A stretch of 13,957 nucleotides of DNA from positions 1 through 13,957 of the forward strand of contig DBME01000358.1 of NCBI GenBank assembly GCA_002298155.1. The letters are read 5' to 3'. The stretch is from Holophagaceae bacterium UBA706 (GTDB lineage: Bacteria; Acidobacteriota; Holophagae; Holophagales; Holophagaceae). The notes under the pieces were generated by a model. The model did no database searches. It saw only the letters and a list, made by a program, of their open reading frames with translations, and was not told where the DNA came from. How positions within the stretch are numbered: the stretch's first letter is position 1; the number at the start of each line of letters is the position of its first letter. Positions 1-9,355 of the stretch are shown here, in pieces. The position numbers and the translations under genes were made by a program.

Positions 1-2387
<2,387 letters not shown>

Positions 2388-2404
2388 CCTCACCTCGTCC
2401 CTGG

Positions 2405-2432
2405 ATTTTACGCCAAAATTTCGTTTTCAAAA
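2405..2432 (-). promoter_or_regulatory. Candidate sigma70-type promoter for uvrA
   Basis: In the A+T-rich part of the uvrA/CHAD spacer the minus strand reads TTTTGA (2432-2427), 16 bases, then TAAAAT (2410-2405), about 18 bases before the uvrA ATG. The -10 is good and the -35 weak; an overlapping TTGAAA at 2430-2425 would give a 14-base spacer. No LexA-type CTGT-N8-ACAG box was seen here. The call is an inference from hexamers only. Confidence 0.35.
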
Positions 2433-2456
2433 GTCCATGCCGAATATTTCTTTCCC

Positions 2457-2468
2457 TAGAATGGAGGC
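2457..2468 (+). promoter_or_regulatory. Candidate leaderless -10 element for the CHAD gene
   Basis: TAGAAT at 2457-2462 ends exactly 6 bases before the ATG at 2469, so transcription would be expected to begin at or next to the A of the start codon. The intervening GGAGGC looks like a Shine-Dalgarno but sits only one base from the ATG, too close for normal use. No convincing -35 was found. The same arrangement recurs at galU and pssA. Confidence 0.4.
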
Positions 2469-3374
2469 ATGCACGCACTGGAAATGAGCGCCCTCCTGCA
2501 CAGGGCCCTGGAGTCGAGGGTGGAGTATCTCATGGGGCTGCTGGCCGTGCCGGGGTGGCAGGGGGAAACCGAACCCCTCCATCAGGTGCGGGTGGCCTCC
2601 CGGCGGGTGCGGAGCGTCATGGACCTGGTCCGGCCCGAGCTGTACCCGGGCTTCAAGCGCATGAACCGCAGGCTCCGCCGCCTCACCCGCGCCCTGGGGT
2701 CCACCCGGGAGCTGGACGTCCACGTCATCTACCTGGAGGAGCTCCGGGGCAAGGTGCCGGGGATGGCCACGGGCGCGGCCCTGGAGCACGCCCTGGAAGT
2801 CCTGGAGTCCCACCGCGCCAGGGCCCGCCGCGCCATGGGGCGCCGGCTGACCGGGACCGGCCTGAAACGCCTCCCGGATCTCCTGGAGGTCCCCAGCTTT
2901 CCCGACCCCTTCGTTCCCGGGGACCTGGCCTCGGACGTGTGGGCCAGCCTGGAGCCGCCCCTGGAATGCGCCCTGTCCCCCATCCCGGGCCTCCTGGACC
3001 GCGAGGACGTCGCCGCGCTGCACAACCTCCGCATCCGCGTGAAACGCCTCCGCTACACCCTCGAGGTGCTGGGCGAGGCCTTCCCCGTCCCGCCCGGGGT
3101 CCAGCTGGCCCAGCTGAAGGAGCTCCAGACAGCCCTGGGGGGCCACCACGACCTGGCGACTCTGGAGGCCCTCCTCCAGGACCGCTACCGGGGTCTGCTC
3201 GACCGGGAGCGCAAGACCCTGGCCTCCGGCACCCTCGAGGTCCTGGCCTACGTGAGCGAATCGCGGCTGGCGGCCTTCGAGCGGTTCCGTTCGGCGGCCC
3301 TGGCCATGCCCTCGGGGGCCTTCCGGGCCTCCCTCCGTGAAGGCCTGGGGCTGCCGCTGGAGGATCCGTCATGA
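2469..3374 (+). CDS. CHAD domain protein
   Basis: The 301-residue protein is essentially one CHAD domain, an all-helical fold rich in conserved histidines and basic residues. CHAD proteins are known to bind inorganic polyphosphate and associate with polyphosphate granules. Visible signatures are HQVRVASRRVRS near residue 38, the strongly basic stretch MNRRLRRLTRALGSTREL, HNLRIRVKRLRYTLEVL near 185, and LQTALGGHHDL near 220. There is no signal peptide, membrane segment or fused CYTH domain. An in-frame TAG at 2457 excludes a longer start; ATG 2469 has a Shine-Dalgarno only one base away, and ATG 2484 is the alternative. The stop overlaps the kinase ATG (ATGA), so the two are probably translationally coupled. 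A polyphosphate role is inferred from the family only. Confidence 0.9.
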   Translation: MHALEMSALLHRALESRVEYLMGLLAVPGWQGETEPLHQVRVASRRVRSVMDLVRPELYPGFKRMNRRLRRLTRALGSTRELDVHVIYLEELRGKVPGMATGAALEHALEVLESHRARARRAMGRRLTGTGLKRLPDLLEVPSFPDPFVPGDLASDVWASLEPPLECALSPIPGLLDREDVAALHNLRIRVKRLRYTLEVLGEAFPVPPGVQLAQLKELQTALGGHHDLATLEALLQDRYRGLLDRERKTLASGTLEVLAYVSESRLAAFERFRSAALAMPSGAFRASLREGLGLPLEDPS

Positions 3375-4987
3375 GGTACGTCCCCCTGGGCTGGTTCGTC
3401 AGCCTCCACGCGAAGCTGTTCACCGTGACGGCCCTGGTCACCAGCCTCCTCACCATCGCGGTGGCCTATTCCATCACCCGCAACAGCCGGCGGGAGATCG
3501 AGAACTACACCAAGAACCTCGCCTACGAGACCTCCCTGGTGGTGGAGACGGAGATCCTCCAGCGGTGGGACAAGGATTTCCACGACTTCAAGGACCCCCG
3601 CAAGATCGAGGAGCTGCTGGAAAGCCTGGCGGGACCCGACCGGAGCATCTTCCAGATCGACGTGTTCAAGCGGGAGGGCGTCGACGACGTGGCCCTGGTC
3701 ACCTCCTCCGCCGAGGACAGCTCGGTCACCTTCGGCAAGGAGATCGGCAGCCACATGAAGGGCAACCCCCAGGCGGAGCTGGTGGACCTGAACACGGGAA
3801 CCCGCGCCTGGAAGTTCTACCTGCCCATCCGGAACCCCAAGTCGGTCAAGCCCAACTCGCCGCCCCTGCCCCCCCTGGGCCTCATCCGCACCTACTGCGA
3901 CCTGGAGCACTGGGAGACGGTGTGGGACCACAACCTGCGCAACACCTATATCCGCCTCCCCTTCGTGCTGCTGGGCGAGTTCATCCTGCTATGGGTGATC
4001 CTGGCCACGGTGGTGACCGAGCCGATCCGGAGCATCACGGACGCCATGAGCCGCCTGGAGAAGGGCGACCCGACGGCCCGCACCGACGTGCGCAGCAGCG
4101 ACGAGCTGGGCATCATCGCCAACCGCTTCAACCTCATGGCCGCCCAGTTGGAGCGAGCCACCTTCGAACGGGAATCCCTCATCGAGGAGATCCGGAGCCT
4201 CAACACGGGGCTCCAGACCCGCATCCAGGAGGCCCTTTCGGCGCTTCAGGCCAAGAACCAGGAACTGGAGGCGCTCATGGAGGGCAACTCCCTGCTCCGG
4301 GAGGAGCTGGGCCAGCAGGAACGGCTGGCCGTGGCCGGCCAGCTCACGGCGGCCTTCGCCCACGAGGTGGGCACGCCCCTCAACCTGGTGAACAGCCACC
4401 TCCAGCTGCTGGAGGGACAGAGCGACCTGCAGGACAAGACCCGGGAGCGCCTGGCCGTCATCCGCGCCCAGATCGAGCGTGTGGGGGACATCGTGCGGCG
4501 CATGATGACCGTCACGCGGCGGCCCCGCCTCCAGCTGGAGGCGGTCCCCCTGGCCCCCCTGGTGGCGGATCTGCAACGGCTGTGGAGCCCCACCCTGGCG
4601 GCCCACGGGGTCACCTTCGACCTGGAGGCCCCGGACCCCTGCGTCCTGCACGTGGACCGCAAGCAGATGGAACAGCTCTTCATCAACCTGGTGAACAATT
4701 CCGTCGACGCCATGCCCAACGGGGGGCACCTGCGCCTCACGGCGGAGGCCGACCCGGAGGGGAAGCGCTGGCTCGTGAGCCTCGCGGACGACGGGCTCGG
4801 CATCCCCGCCGAGGTCCTGCCCAAGGTGTTCCGGCCCATGTTCACCACCAAGCCCGACGGCAAGGGCACCGGCCTTGGCCTGGCCATCTGCCGCGAGATC
4901 GTCAGGGCCCATGGGGGAGAGATCCGCATCGAGAGCGTGGAGGGGGAGGGCACGACGATGCGCTTCCATCTGCCAGCCATGGCATAA
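3371..4987 (+). CDS. Membrane sensor histidine kinase (HAMP, HisKA, HATPase)
   Basis: This 538-residue two-component sensor autophosphorylates on histidine and passes the phosphate to a response regulator. Membrane segments lie near residues 14-35 and 198-215, enclosing an extracytoplasmic sensing region of about 160 residues with no motif I can name. A HAMP linker starts at VTEPIRS (about 215-268), followed by a likely coiled coil (about 255-325). The H-box is AFAHEVGTPLNLV with phosphoacceptor H331. The N-box is INLVNNSVDA (N439, N443), the G1 box DDGLG (473-477) and the G2 box GTGLG (499-503). The layout resembles NtrB/ZraS-type kinases. GGAGG at 3359-3363 lies 7 bases before the ATG. No response regulator is in the window, so this is an orphan kinase here. 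It is coupled to the CHAD gene and ends 7 bases before galU. The ligand is unknown. Confidence 0.95.
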   Translation: MRYVPLGWFVSLHAKLFTVTALVTSLLTIAVAYSITRNSRREIENYTKNLAYETSLVVETEILQRWDKDFHDFKDPRKIEELLESLAGPDRSIFQIDVFKREGVDDVALVTSSAEDSSVTFGKEIGSHMKGNPQAELVDLNTGTRAWKFYLPIRNPKSVKPNSPPLPPLGLIRTYCDLEHWETVWDHNLRNTYIRLPFVLLGEFILLWVILATVVTEPIRSITDAMSRLEKGDPTARTDVRSSDELGIIANRFNLMAAQLERATFERESLIEEIRSLNTGLQTRIQEALSALQAKNQELEALMEGNSLLREELGQQERLAVAGQLTAAFAHEVGTPLNLVNSHLQLLEGQSDLQDKTRERLAVIRAQIERVGDIVRRMMTVTRRPRLQLEAVPLAPLVADLQRLWSPTLAAHGVTFDLEAPDPCVLHVDRKQMEQLFINLVNNSVDAMPNGGHLRLTAEADPEGKRWLVSLADDGLGIPAEVLPKVFRPMFTTKPDGKGTGLGLAICREIVRAHGGEIRIESVEGEGTTMRFHLPAMA

Positions 4988-4994
4988 TGGGGAC
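4983..4994 (+). promoter_or_regulatory. Candidate leaderless extended -10 for galU
   Basis: CATAAT at 4983-4988, preceded by TGG (an extended -10 TGn), ends 6 bases before the galU ATG at 4995. It overlaps the kinase stop codon. The 6 intervening bases GGGGAC place a Shine-Dalgarno-like GGGGA one base from the ATG. If active, galU would have its own promoter and a leaderless mRNA in addition to read-through from the kinase. No -35 was recognised. Confidence 0.4.
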
Positions 4995-5870
4995 ATGGAC
5001 AAAATCCGGAAAGCCGTCATCCCCGTCGCCGGTCTCGGCACGCGCTTCCTGCCGGCCACCAAGGCCCAGCCGAAGGAGATGCTGCCCCTGGTGGACAAGC
5101 CGGTGATCCAGCATGTGGTCGAAGAGGCCATCCACGCGGGGATCGAGAACATCGTCCTGGTGACGGGCCGCGGGAAACAGGCCATCGAGAACCACTTCGA
5201 CGTGGCCTACGAGCTGGAGGAGACCCTGGACCGGCGCGGCCGGACCGAGGACCTCAGGCTCGTGCAGGAGATCACCCACCTGGGCCAGTTCTCCTACGTG
5301 CGCCAGGGCGAGCCCCTGGGGCTGGGCCACGCGGTGCTCTGCGCCCGGCACGCGGTGGGCGAGATGCCCTTCGCCCTGCTCCTGGGCGATGACGTCTTCG
5401 ACGAGGCCGACCCCGCCCTGGGGGCGCTGATCGCCGCCTACGAGGCCACGGGCAAGTCCGTGGTGGGCGTGCAGGAGGTGCCCGAGAGCCATGTGTCCCG
5501 CTACGGCATCGTGAACCCCGCCGCGTCGGGGTCCGCCACCTGGTGGGACGTGACCCGCATCGTGGAGAAGCCCGCCCCCGCCGTCGCCCCCAGCCGCTGG
5601 GCCGTGGTCGGGCGCTACGTCCTGCTGCCCGAGGTCTTCGCCCATCTGGCGATCCTGAAGCCCGGCGTGGGCGGGGAATACCAGCTCACGGACGCGCTCA
5701 TGGAAATGGCGGCGGAAGGCCGCCTCGTGGCCGCGCCCATCCCGGCCCGGCGCTTCGACACGGGCGACAAGCTGGACTACCTGAAGGCCAATGTTGAGTT
5801 CGCCCTCAAGCGCGAGGACCTTCGCGCGCCCTTCCAGGCCTACCTCGAAGGACTGGTCAAAAAGTTCTAG
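4995..5870 (+). CDS. galU: UTP--glucose-1-phosphate uridylyltransferase
   Basis: GalU makes UDP-glucose and pyrophosphate from UTP and glucose-1-phosphate, supplying glycosyl donors for envelope polysaccharide, trehalose or glycogen-type pathways. The 291-residue protein has the normal family length. The N-terminal nucleotide-binding motif is GLGTRFLPATKA (13-24), followed by QPKEMLPLVDKPVIQ. It also has LLGDDVF (D132-D133), VEKPAPA, and the C-terminal RRFDTGDKLDYLKANVEFA. The frame stays open 40 codons upstream, but family alignment places the start at ATG 4995, because MDKIRKAVIPVAGLGTR is the usual N-terminus. It begins 7 bases after the kinase stop, so co-transcription is likely. Its TAG stop lies inside a CTAG also used by the convergent mnmG. 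Confidence 0.97.
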   Translation: MDKIRKAVIPVAGLGTRFLPATKAQPKEMLPLVDKPVIQHVVEEAIHAGIENIVLVTGRGKQAIENHFDVAYELEETLDRRGRTEDLRLVQEITHLGQFSYVRQGEPLGLGHAVLCARHAVGEMPFALLLGDDVFDEADPALGALIAAYEATGKSVVGVQEVPESHVSRYGIVNPAASGSATWWDVTRIVEKPAPAVAPSRWAVVGRYVLLPEVFAHLAILKPGVGGEYQLTDALMEMAAEGRLVAAPIPARRFDTGDKLDYLKANVEFALKREDLRAPFQAYLEGLVKKF

Positions 5871-7768
5871 CCCTCCGTCCTTCCGGTGGGGAGGGGCTGC
5901 TGATGGCGTCCCTTTTCGAGGAGCAGGTGCAGGAGGGTCACGGCGGCCGGGGTGATGCCGGGGATGCGCGAGGCTTGGCCCAGGGTTTCCGGGCGGTGGC
6001 GCTGGAGCTTCTCCTTCACCTCGTTGCTCAGGCCCGGCAGGTGCTCAACCCGGAAATCCACGGGGATGCGCACGTGGTCCCAGGCGCGCTGGCCTTCCAG
6101 GAGACGGGTCTCCCGCTCGTGGAAATCGCGGTAGCGCACCTCGAAGAGGAGGATGTCCCGCTCCCAGGCCGGATCCCAGCCTTCCTGGGGAGAATTCCAG
6201 CCTTCCAGGAGGGCCAGGGCGTCGTCGGCCAGTTCGGGGGTCATCTGCTGGCGCTTGAGGAGGTCGGCCAGGGTCATGCCCGAGGCCAGGGTGAGGCCGG
6301 CCTGGGCGGCGATGGGGCCAAAGGGGGAGGTGGGGGCCACCCAGGCCTCCGCGCACTGCCCCCGGAGGCGCTCCCGGCGTTCGAGACGGGCTTCCACGCC
6401 GCCCAGTTCCGCAGCGGTGAGGGCCCCCACGTCCCGGGCCACGGAGAGGAGGCGGGCATCGGCCAGGTCGCAGGCCAGGGCGAGGCGGTGCTCGGCCCGG
6501 GCCGTGAGCATGCGGTAGGGTTCGTCGGTGCCCTTGGTGACCAGGTCGTCAACCATCACGCCGATGTAGGCCTGGTCGCGGCCCAGCACAAGGGGCTCCT
6601 GGCCGCGCAGCCAGCGCACGGCGTTCACGCCCGCCATGAGGCCCTGGCCCGCGGCCTCCTCGTAGCCGGTGGTGCCGTTGATCTGGCCGGCGAACCAGAC
6701 GCCTTCCACGCCCGCCACCTGCAGGCCCCGGGTGAGCTGGAGGGGGTCGAAGCTGTCGTACTCGATGGCGTAGCCCGGGCGGAGGATCTCGGCCCGCTCG
6801 AAGCCGGGGAGGCTCTGCACCATGCGCACCTGCACGTCCACGGGCATGGAGGTGGACAGGCCCGCCAGGTAGATCTCCTGGGTCTCCAGGGAATCCGGTT
6901 CCACGAAGATCTGGTGGCTGGTCTTGTCCGGGAACTTCACGAACTTGTCCTCGATGGACGGGCAGTACCGCGGTCCGACGCCCTCCACGTGGCCGCCGTA
7001 CATGGAGGACCGGCCCAGGTTCTCCCGCACCGCCCGTTCCGTGCCGGGGGTGGTGTGCACGATGTGGCAGGGGACCTGGGGCTGGTGGATGCCCCCGCCG
7101 AAGAAGCTGAAGGGCCGGGGCACGGGGTCGCCCCACTGCACCTCGAGGCGCGTGAAATCGATGGTGGCGCGGTTCACCCGGGGGCTGGTGCCGGTCTTGA
7201 GGCGGCGGCAGCGCAGGCCCAGGCTCCGCAGCTGCTGGGCCAAGTGGGTGGACGGGGGTTCCCCGGCCCTGCCGGAATCCAGCTTGCGCTCGCCGATGAG
7301 GACCTTGCCGTTGAGGAAGGTCCCCGAGGTGATCACCACGGCGTCACAGGGCAGGAAGGACCCGTCCACCAGCTCCACGCCGCGCAGGGCGCCATCCCAT
7401 TTCAGCTCCGCCGCCATGCCCTGGACCAGGCGCAGGCCGGGGATGTTCTCCAGGTGGTTCCGGGCGGCGATGCGGTAGCGCACCCGGTCCGCCTGGGCGC
7501 GGGGTCCCCGCACGGCGACGCCGCGGCTGGCGTTGAGGATGCGGAAGTGGATGCCGGTGGCGTCCGTGAGGCGACCCATGGCGCCGCCCAGGGCATCCAG
7601 CTCGCGCACCATGTGGCCCTTGCCCACGCCACCGATGCTGGGGTTGCAGCTCATCTGGCCGATCTGGTCCAGGTTCATGGTCAGGAGGGTGGTGGCCATG
7701 CCCATGCGGGCGGCGATGTTCGCCGCCTCGATGCCCGCATGCCCACCCCCGATGACGATCAGATGCAT
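5867..7768 (-). CDS. mnmG: tRNA uridine-5-carboxymethylaminomethyl(34) synthesis enzyme MnmG
   Basis: MnmG (GidA) works with the GTPase MnmE to install the carboxymethylaminomethyl group on wobble uridine 34 of certain tRNAs, using FAD, NADH and methylene-THF. The 633-residue protein has full family length. It begins MHLIVIGGGHAGIEAA with the FAD Rossmann GGGHAG at 7-12. The family signatures GPRYCPSIEDK (C269), PGYAIEYDSFDPLQL and AGQINGTTGYEEAAGQG are present. The C-terminal MnmE-interaction region contains RYRDFHERE and LSNEVKEKL. ATG 7768 has GGGG a few bases upstream. It lies 24 bases after the YtxH-family gene, so it is probably the last gene of a DUF948-ytxH-mnmG unit. Its stop overlaps the galU stop by four bases. 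Confidence 0.98.
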   Translation of the reverse strand: MHLIVIGGGHAGIEAANIAARMGMATTLLTMNLDQIGQMSCNPSIGGVGKGHMVRELDALGGAMGRLTDATGIHFRILNASRGVAVRGPRAQADRVRYRIAARNHLENIPGLRLVQGMAAELKWDGALRGVELVDGSFLPCDAVVITSGTFLNGKVLIGERKLDSGRAGEPPSTHLAQQLRSLGLRCRRLKTGTSPRVNRATIDFTRLEVQWGDPVPRPFSFFGGGIHQPQVPCHIVHTTPGTERAVRENLGRSSMYGGHVEGVGPRYCPSIEDKFVKFPDKTSHQIFVEPDSLETQEIYLAGLSTSMPVDVQVRMVQSLPGFERAEILRPGYAIEYDSFDPLQLTRGLQVAGVEGVWFAGQINGTTGYEEAAGQGLMAGVNAVRWLRGQEPLVLGRDQAYIGVMVDDLVTKGTDEPYRMLTARAEHRLALACDLADARLLSVARDVGALTAAELGGVEARLERRERLRGQCAEAWVAPTSPFGPIAAQAGLTLASGMTLADLLKRQQMTPELADDALALLEGWNSPQEGWDPAWERDILLFEVRYRDFHERETRLLEGQRAWDHVRIPVDFRVEHLPGLSNEVKEKLQRHRPETLGQASRIPGITPAAVTLLHLLLEKGRHQQPLPTGRTEG

Positions 7769-7792
7769 GAATGCCCCGTGACCGTCAGTCTA

Positions 7793-8014
7793 TCAGCCGT
7801 GGGTGACCTCCTCGGCGGCCTCCTCGGCCTTGCCGCACAGGTCGCTGCTCATGCGGCCCACTCGCTCGCGCACACGGTTGCCCATGTCCTTGAGGTCGGC
7901 CCGGAGTTCCGAGCCTTTCTTGGGTGTGGTCAGCGCCACCACCACGGCCCCCACGGCGGCGCCGAGCAGGAAGAACATCAGGCTGGTGCCCACGGTCTCT
8001 CTGGAATCACTCAT
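7793..8014 (-). CDS. YtxH domain-containing protein
   Basis: This small 73-residue protein starts MSDSRETVGTSLMFFLLG. It has one hydrophobic segment near residues 10-28 (FFLLGAAVGAVVVALTTP), then KKGSELRADLKDMGNRVRERV, an amphipathic helical tail. This is the usual build of YtxH-type proteins, which are small membrane-anchored proteins of poorly known, sometimes stress-related function. ATG 8014 was chosen because AAGGAGA lies 7 bases upstream. A start 10 codons earlier would add residues read inside the upstream gene and has no such site. The start overlaps the DUF948 stop by 8 bases, indicating coupling. The two genes form a membrane-protein pair upstream of mnmG. Confidence 0.85.
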   Translation of the reverse strand: MSDSRETVGTSLMFFLLGAAVGAVVVALTTPKKGSELRADLKDMGNRVRERVGRMSSDLCGKAEEAAEEVTHG

Positions 8015-8393
8015 CGTTTTTCTCCTTGTCCGGTGCGGCGGCACGGGGCCGCCTGATGAAATCTAGGCCGAATTTCAGGGCTGTCACGATGACATCCATC
8101 CACAACGAGGGGCCCCGGTCCAGGGAGGCGGTGACCGTGCGCAGGAGTGAGGTGGCCATGGAGCCCGCCGTGGCTGGGAATTCCAGGCCCTTTTCCACCA
8201 GGGTGGCGATGCGGTCCACCTGGAGCCGCGCCTCGTGCACGTCCTGGGAGATCTGGCGGAGGTCCTGCCGGGCGCTCTCCGCCAGGGCCTCCGCAGCCCG
8301 GGCGGTCCGACGCATCTGGATGAGCAGGGGCACCAGGGCCGCGCCTACCGCGACGAGCACCAGGGCGAGGGTGATCTGAAGTACGAGCGTCAT
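8007..8393 (-). CDS. DUF948 domain-containing membrane protein
   Basis: The 128-residue protein begins MTLVLQITLALVLVAVGAAL, an N-terminal membrane segment (about 1-22). A long helical, probably coiled-coil region follows (MRRTARAAEALAESARQDL to about residue 75), then a second mildly hydrophobic stretch (WMDVIVTALKFGLDFI) and a charged end. This matches DUF948, often found next to YtxH genes; its function is not established. ATG 8393 has GGGAGG 5 bases upstream. A TTG 24 bases further out is open but unnecessary. It is the first gene of the minus-strand DUF948-ytxH-mnmG unit and diverges from pssA across 107 bases. Confidence 0.85.
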   Translation of the reverse strand: MTLVLQITLALVLVAVGAALVPLLIQMRRTARAAEALAESARQDLRQISQDVHEARLQVDRIATLVEKGLEFPATAGSMATSLLRTVTASLDRGPSLWMDVIVTALKFGLDFIRRPRAAAPDKEKNDE

Positions 8394-8466
8394 GGATTCC
8401 TCCCTAAGCCCCTCCAATGTATGCAGGCTCCCTGGTGGGCGCCACGCGGGGCTGAAATTAGCTTGG

Positions 8467-8500
8467 CCGCCCCGGGCGGGTTTGGTGGGAGAATTAGCAC
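8467..8500 (+). promoter_or_regulatory. Candidate leaderless extended -10 and small palindrome before pssA
   Basis: GAGAAT at 8489-8494, preceded by TGG (TGn), ends exactly 6 bases before the pssA ATG, as at the CHAD and galU genes. Just upstream is a perfect palindrome, CCGCCC-C-GGGCGG (8467-8479), which could be an operator or only GC bias. GGGAG at 8487-8491 could instead act as a Shine-Dalgarno with 9 bases of spacing. A TTGGCC at 8463-8468 is too far away (20 bases) for a standard -35. Confidence 0.35.
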
Positions 8501-9352
8501 ATGAGACAGAGAATGAATCCCGAGGAGCGCCGGGAGCGCAGGCGAAGGGTCGTGGCCCGGTCGAAATTCGCCCTGCCGTCGGCGGTGACCCTTTTGTCCG
8601 TCCTGTGCGGCTTTTCCAGCGTCGTCATGTCCATCAATGCGGCGGGAGGCGCTTCGGGCGTCTACTTCCTCTGGGCCTCGGGCCTGCTCCTGGCGGCCGG
8701 GGTGTTCGACGGGCTGGACGGACGCATTGCCCGGGCCACCAACACGGCCACCGAGTTCGGGGTCCAGCTGGATTCCCTGGCCGACGTGCTGAGCTTCGGC
8801 ATGGCGCCGGCCATCCTCGCCTACCGCTACGGGTTCTTCACCCTGGGCCTGACGGATCCGCAGCTGCGGGCCGTGGGCTGGGGGGCCTCCTTCTTCTTCG
8901 TGGCCTGCGGGGCCTTGCGCCTGGCCAGGTTCAACGTCCAGGTGGGCAGCGTGGATTCCCGGTTCTTCGTGGGCATGCCCATCCCTGCGGGCGCGGCCTG
9001 CATCGCGGCCATCATCCTGTGCTGGCCCGAGTCCCCCACCCATCCCGGCGTCGCCTACCTGTTCGCGGCCGAGCTCTTCCTGGTGGGTCTGCTCATGGTC
9101 TCCACGGTGCGCTTCCCGAGCTTCAAGAAGAAGTCCGCCAGTCCCCACTCCGGCCGGCGCACGACCCTCATGGTGGTGCTGGTGCTGGCCATGATCCCCA
9201 TCCTGCGGGAACGTTTCTTCGTGGTGTTCTTCGCCGCCTACATCCTCGTATCCCTGGTCATGAACCTGGGATGGCGCCTGGGCTGGCGAGGGGTGGAACC
9301 CCCCGCCAAGGAGACGCGCAGAACGAAGGAACCTGAGCCGGCCGAGGAATAG
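8501..9352 (+). CDS. pssA: CDP-diacylglycerol--serine O-phosphatidyltransferase
   Basis: PssA is a membrane enzyme that transfers phosphatidyl from CDP-diacylglycerol to serine, giving phosphatidylserine, the precursor of phosphatidylethanolamine. The 283-residue protein starts with a basic cytosolic tail (ERRERRRRVVARSKF). The CDP-alcohol phosphotransferase motif is complete: D70, D73-G74, A77-R78, G87, D91 and D95, within FDGLDGRIAR and FGVQLDSLADVLSFGMAPA. Several hydrophobic segments follow, ending in a polar tail. SFGMAPA and the FDGLDGR form favour phosphatidylserine synthase over PgsA. No phosphatidylserine decarboxylase gene is adjacent. ATG 8501 is preferred; ATG 8513 is possible. 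It ends 3 bases before the convergent DUF192 stop. Confidence 0.93.
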   Translation: MRQRMNPEERRERRRRVVARSKFALPSAVTLLSVLCGFSSVVMSINAAGGASGVYFLWASGLLLAAGVFDGLDGRIARATNTATEFGVQLDSLADVLSFGMAPAILAYRYGFFTLGLTDPQLRAVGWGASFFFVACGALRLARFNVQVGSVDSRFFVGMPIPAGAACIAAIILCWPESPTHPGVAYLFAAELFLVGLLMVSTVRFPSFKKKSASPHSGRRTTLMVVLVLAMIPILRERFFVVFFAAYILVSLVMNLGWRLGWRGVEPPAKETRRTKEPEPAEE

Positions 9353-9355
9353 CGG

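Noticed and set aside
8015-8044. Ten-codon longer start for the YtxH protein (MPPHRTRRKT...)
   Set aside because: The shorter start has a well-spaced AAGGAGA and the normal family N-terminus; the extra residues lie in the upstream gene.
5903-8056. Long open frame on the plus strand opposite mnmG (717 codons)
   Set aside because: Same antisense-shadow composition. It crosses mnmG, the YtxH gene and part of the DUF948 gene, all of which have clear family matches on the other strand.
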